A DNA stretch of 64,000 nucleotides, taken from the NCBI GenBank assembly GCA_025358155.1, contig JANYKR010000039.1:35806-99805 (forward strand), written 5' to 3'. Shown here piece by piece: positions 62,226 through 64,000 of this stretch. A model generated the notes under the pieces. That model ran no database searches, was not told the DNA's origin, and worked only from the letters and a program-made list of their open reading frames with translations. This stretch comes from Betaproteobacteria bacterium (GTDB lineage Bacteria > Pseudomonadota > Gammaproteobacteria > Burkholderiales > Burkholderiaceae_C). The position numbers were made by a program, and so were the translations under genes. Each line of letters starts with the position of its first letter. Position 1 is the first letter of the stretch.

Positions 62226-63404
62226 ATGATCGACGCAGTCATCGTCTCCACCGCCCGCACCGGCCTGGCCAAGAGCTGGAAGGGTGCTTTCAACATGACC
62301 TACGGCGCCACGTTGGGCGGCCACGCCGTGCAGCACGCCGTGGCCCGGGCCGGCATCGACCCGGCCGAGGTCGAGGACGTGATCATGGGCGGCACCTTTG
62401 GCGAGGGCACCACCGGCGGCAACATCGCCCGCGCCATCGCGCTGCGCGCCGGCCTGCCTGTCACCACCGGCGGCCTGACCATCAACCGCTTCTGCTCGTC
62501 GGGCCTGCAAAGCATTGCACTCGCCGCCCAGCGCATCATGACCGAGGGCTGTCCGGTGATGGTGGCCGGCGGCGTCGAGAGCATCAGCTGCGTGCAGAAC
62601 GAGGCGAACCGCCACATGCGGGTCGACCCCTGGCTGGCCGAGCACAAGCCCGAGCTGTACTGGAACATGCTGCAAACCGCCGAGCAGGTGATCAAGCGCT
62701 ACAACATCCCCAAGCTGGCGCAAGATGAATACGGCGTGCGCAGCCAACAGCGCGCTTTTGCGGCCCAGGCGGCCGGCAAGTTCAATGACGAGATTGCGCC
62801 GATGACGACCGTGATGGGCGTGGTGGACAAGGCCAGCGGCCGGCTCACCCGCAAGGAGGTCACGATCTCGACCGATGAGGGCATCCGCGGCGACACCACG
62901 CTGGAGGCGGTGAGCGCGCTGCGCTCGGCGCTGCCCGGCGGCATCGTCACGGCCGGCAACGCCAGCCAGTTCTCGGACGGTGCCTCAGCCTGCGTGCTGA
63001 TGAACGGAAAGCTGGCCGAGCAGCGCGGCATCCAGCCGCTGGGCATCTTCCGCGGCTTTGCCATCGCCGGCTGCGAGCCCGACGAGATGGGCATCGGCCC
63101 GGTTTTTGCCGTGCCGCGATTGCTTGAGCGCGCCGGCCTGAAGGTCAGCGACATCGGCCTGTGGGAGCTCAACGAGGCCTTTGCCTGCCAGGTGCTCTAC
63201 AGCCGCGACAAACTCGGCATCCCGGATGAGCTGCTCAACGTCAACGGCGGCGCGATTGCGGTCGGCCACCCGTATGGCGTCAGCGGCTCACGCCTGACCG
63301 GCCATGCGCTGATCGAAGGCAAGCGGCGCGGCGCCAAGTACGTGGTGGTGACCATGTGCATCGGCGGCGGGCAAGGCGCGGCGGGGTTGTTTGAGGTTTG
63401 CTGA
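62226..63404 (+). CDS. Acetyl-CoA acyltransferase (thiolase)
   Basis: The 392-residue thiolase has the acyl-accepting Cys 90 ([10 protein letters not shown]), the NEAFACQV block, His 348 in [10 protein letters not shown] and Cys 378 in [11 protein letters not shown], the full catalytic set. It cleaves 3-ketoacyl-CoA with CoA. GAGGAC precedes ATG 62226, 16 bases after the fusion gene. It ends the five-gene module. Confidence 0.95.
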   Translation: MIDAVIVSTARTGLAKSWKGAFNMTYGATLGGHAVQHAVARAGIDPAEVEDVIMGGTFGEGTTGGNIARAIALRAGLPVTTGGLTINRFCSSGLQSIALAAQRIMTEGCPVMVAGGVESISCVQNEANRHMRVDPWLAEHKPELYWNMLQTAEQVIKRYNIPKLAQDEYGVRSQQRAFAAQAAGKFNDEIAPMTTVMGVVDKASGRLTRKEVTISTDEGIRGDTTLEAVSALRSALPGGIVTAGNASQFSDGASACVLMNGKLAEQRGIQPLGIFRGFAIAGCEPDEMGIGPVFAVPRLLERAGLKVSDIGLWELNEAFACQVLYSRDKLGIPDELLNVNGGAIAVGHPYGVSGSRLTGHALIEGKRRGAKYVVVTMCIGGGQGAAGLFEVC

Positions 63405-63770
63405 GTTGAGCCGCAGCGCGCCTGCCGTCCGGCTCGTCCGGCCCATGTGGGCTGAGCGGGCTGAGCGGGCTGAGCGGTGGTGGCGCTGGCGGTCAAGCTG
63501 AGCGATGCAAAGCTGAAACCTTTCAGGTCCTCGCGGAGACGTTGGATGGGTTTCAGATGGGCACCTTGCGTGAGGGCTGCGAGGTTCGGCGGAGACAACC
63601 GTTCGAGTGGTTGCCGCACAAAACGCCGGAAGTGCGCTGTCGAGCCTTTGCTGCCGGCCAGTTCATCAGCATGCTGGCCGCAGAGTTGACATCGCCGAGC
63701 CCGTCTGGCGGACCCTCGGCCCGGCCGCTTGGGCGGCTGCTGTGCAGCGGCCGCTTTCGCCCAGGTCTGA
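63405..63770. other. Non-coding stretch after the thiolase gene
   Basis: I find no convincing coding sequence, RNA gene or terminator with a U-run in this 366-base stretch. Short frames on both strands lack recognisable motifs. It contains a 9-base repeat at 63449-63475. It may include degraded sequence. Confidence 0.5.
63449..63475 (+). repeat. 9-base tandem repeat, three units
   Basis: Three exact copies of gggctgagc lie about 45 bases after the thiolase stop. No dyad symmetry is visible. Confidence 0.85.
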
Positions 63771-64000
63771 ATCGCTAAACAGAACGGGGCAGCCGCATCG
63801 GATGCCGTGTGGTCCCTGTGCTCGGGAAACGTCTACGTCAGGGAGTTCTGGAACTTGAACGCCAATTTCCCCAGCTACGGCATCAAGGATCTGACGATCA
63901 GCAGTTCAAGCGACGGCATCAATTACTTCGCACTGGCCGGCGCGCCCATCACGTTTGCGATGGGTGCCAGCAACGCCAGCGAGCTGGCCGAAATCTTTTC
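63771..64000 (+). pseudogene. Partial reading segment, discoidin/PEP-CTERM-like, no visible start
   Basis: A frame following the TGA at 63768-63770 stays open to the right edge for 76 codons. Its translation contains EFWNLNANFPSYGIKDLTIS and DGINYFALAGAP, which resembles the sugar-binding-like beta domain of exported discoidin or PEP-CTERM-type proteins. No ATG precedes this homology; only a GTG at 63807 could start it. It may be a truncated gene, a frameshifted gene or a gene with an unusual start. The rest lies outside the window. Confidence 0.4.

Overview
The window is GC-rich, densely packed bacterial chromosome. Two tandem Bug-type periplasmic binding proteins, paired acyl-CoA dehydrogenases, TonB receptors and many stop/start overlaps suggest an environmental Burkholderiales-type betaproteobacterium (inference from gene content only). 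I found no rRNA, tRNA, CRISPR array, transposase or prophage gene.

Layout. (1) 1-5858, plus strand: the 3' end of a MoxR ATPase, a DUF58 protein, a BatA-like membrane protein and a VWA/glutamine-amidotransferase-like membrane protein, the usual MoxR-VWA module. (2) 9406-5913, minus strand: a three-gene ferric iron (or thiamine) ABC importer. (3) 9860-16799, plus strand: a complete ebo cluster in the order eboF-eboA-eboB-eboD-eboE-eboC, ending in a small ferredoxin. (4) 16901-19761: a MAPEG protein divergent from a cytochrome P450, which is followed by a class II aldolase; a 20-base palindrome lies between the divergent genes. (5) 39749-19848, minus strand: about 20 kb of co-oriented, mostly overlapping or closely spaced catabolic and uptake genes. 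From upstream to downstream they are an NTF2/SnoaL-like protein, an exported GH1 glycosidase, a second SnoaL-like protein, an unknown protein, a GPH-family symporter, a third SnoaL-like protein, a HisD-like dehydrogenase, an SDR, two Bug proteins, a LacI regulator, a fourth SnoaL-like protein, a sugar-type ABC importer, a bicupin and an HpaI-type aldolase. (6) 39934-47784: two TonB-dependent receptors flanking a fifth SnoaL-like gene, with a MetE-C-type zinc methyltransferase directly behind the second receptor. (7) 55491-47844, minus strand: a peptide-type ABC importer with two tandem binding proteins and a possible leader peptide. (8) 55700-63404, plus strand: a five-gene CoA-thioester beta-oxidation module resembling pim (dicarboxylate) operons. 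(9) 63405-64000: mostly non-coding, with an open reading segment running off the right edge.

How the genes may work together. Regions 5 and 6 look like one regulon for a glycosylated, non-simple-sugar compound: TonB uptake, GH1 deglycosylation in the periplasm, inner-membrane import by the symporter or ABC system, then oxidation, retro-aldol cleavage and possible demethylation. Three copies of a TGCATACG-centred, LacI-like operator motif lie in front of both receptors and the first SnoaL-like gene, which ties the receptors to the catabolic block. The five double-domain SnoaL-like proteins, of two sequence types, are the most distinctive part and have no assigned role. The ebo cluster is a known but functionally obscure system; here it carries an unusual ferredoxin.
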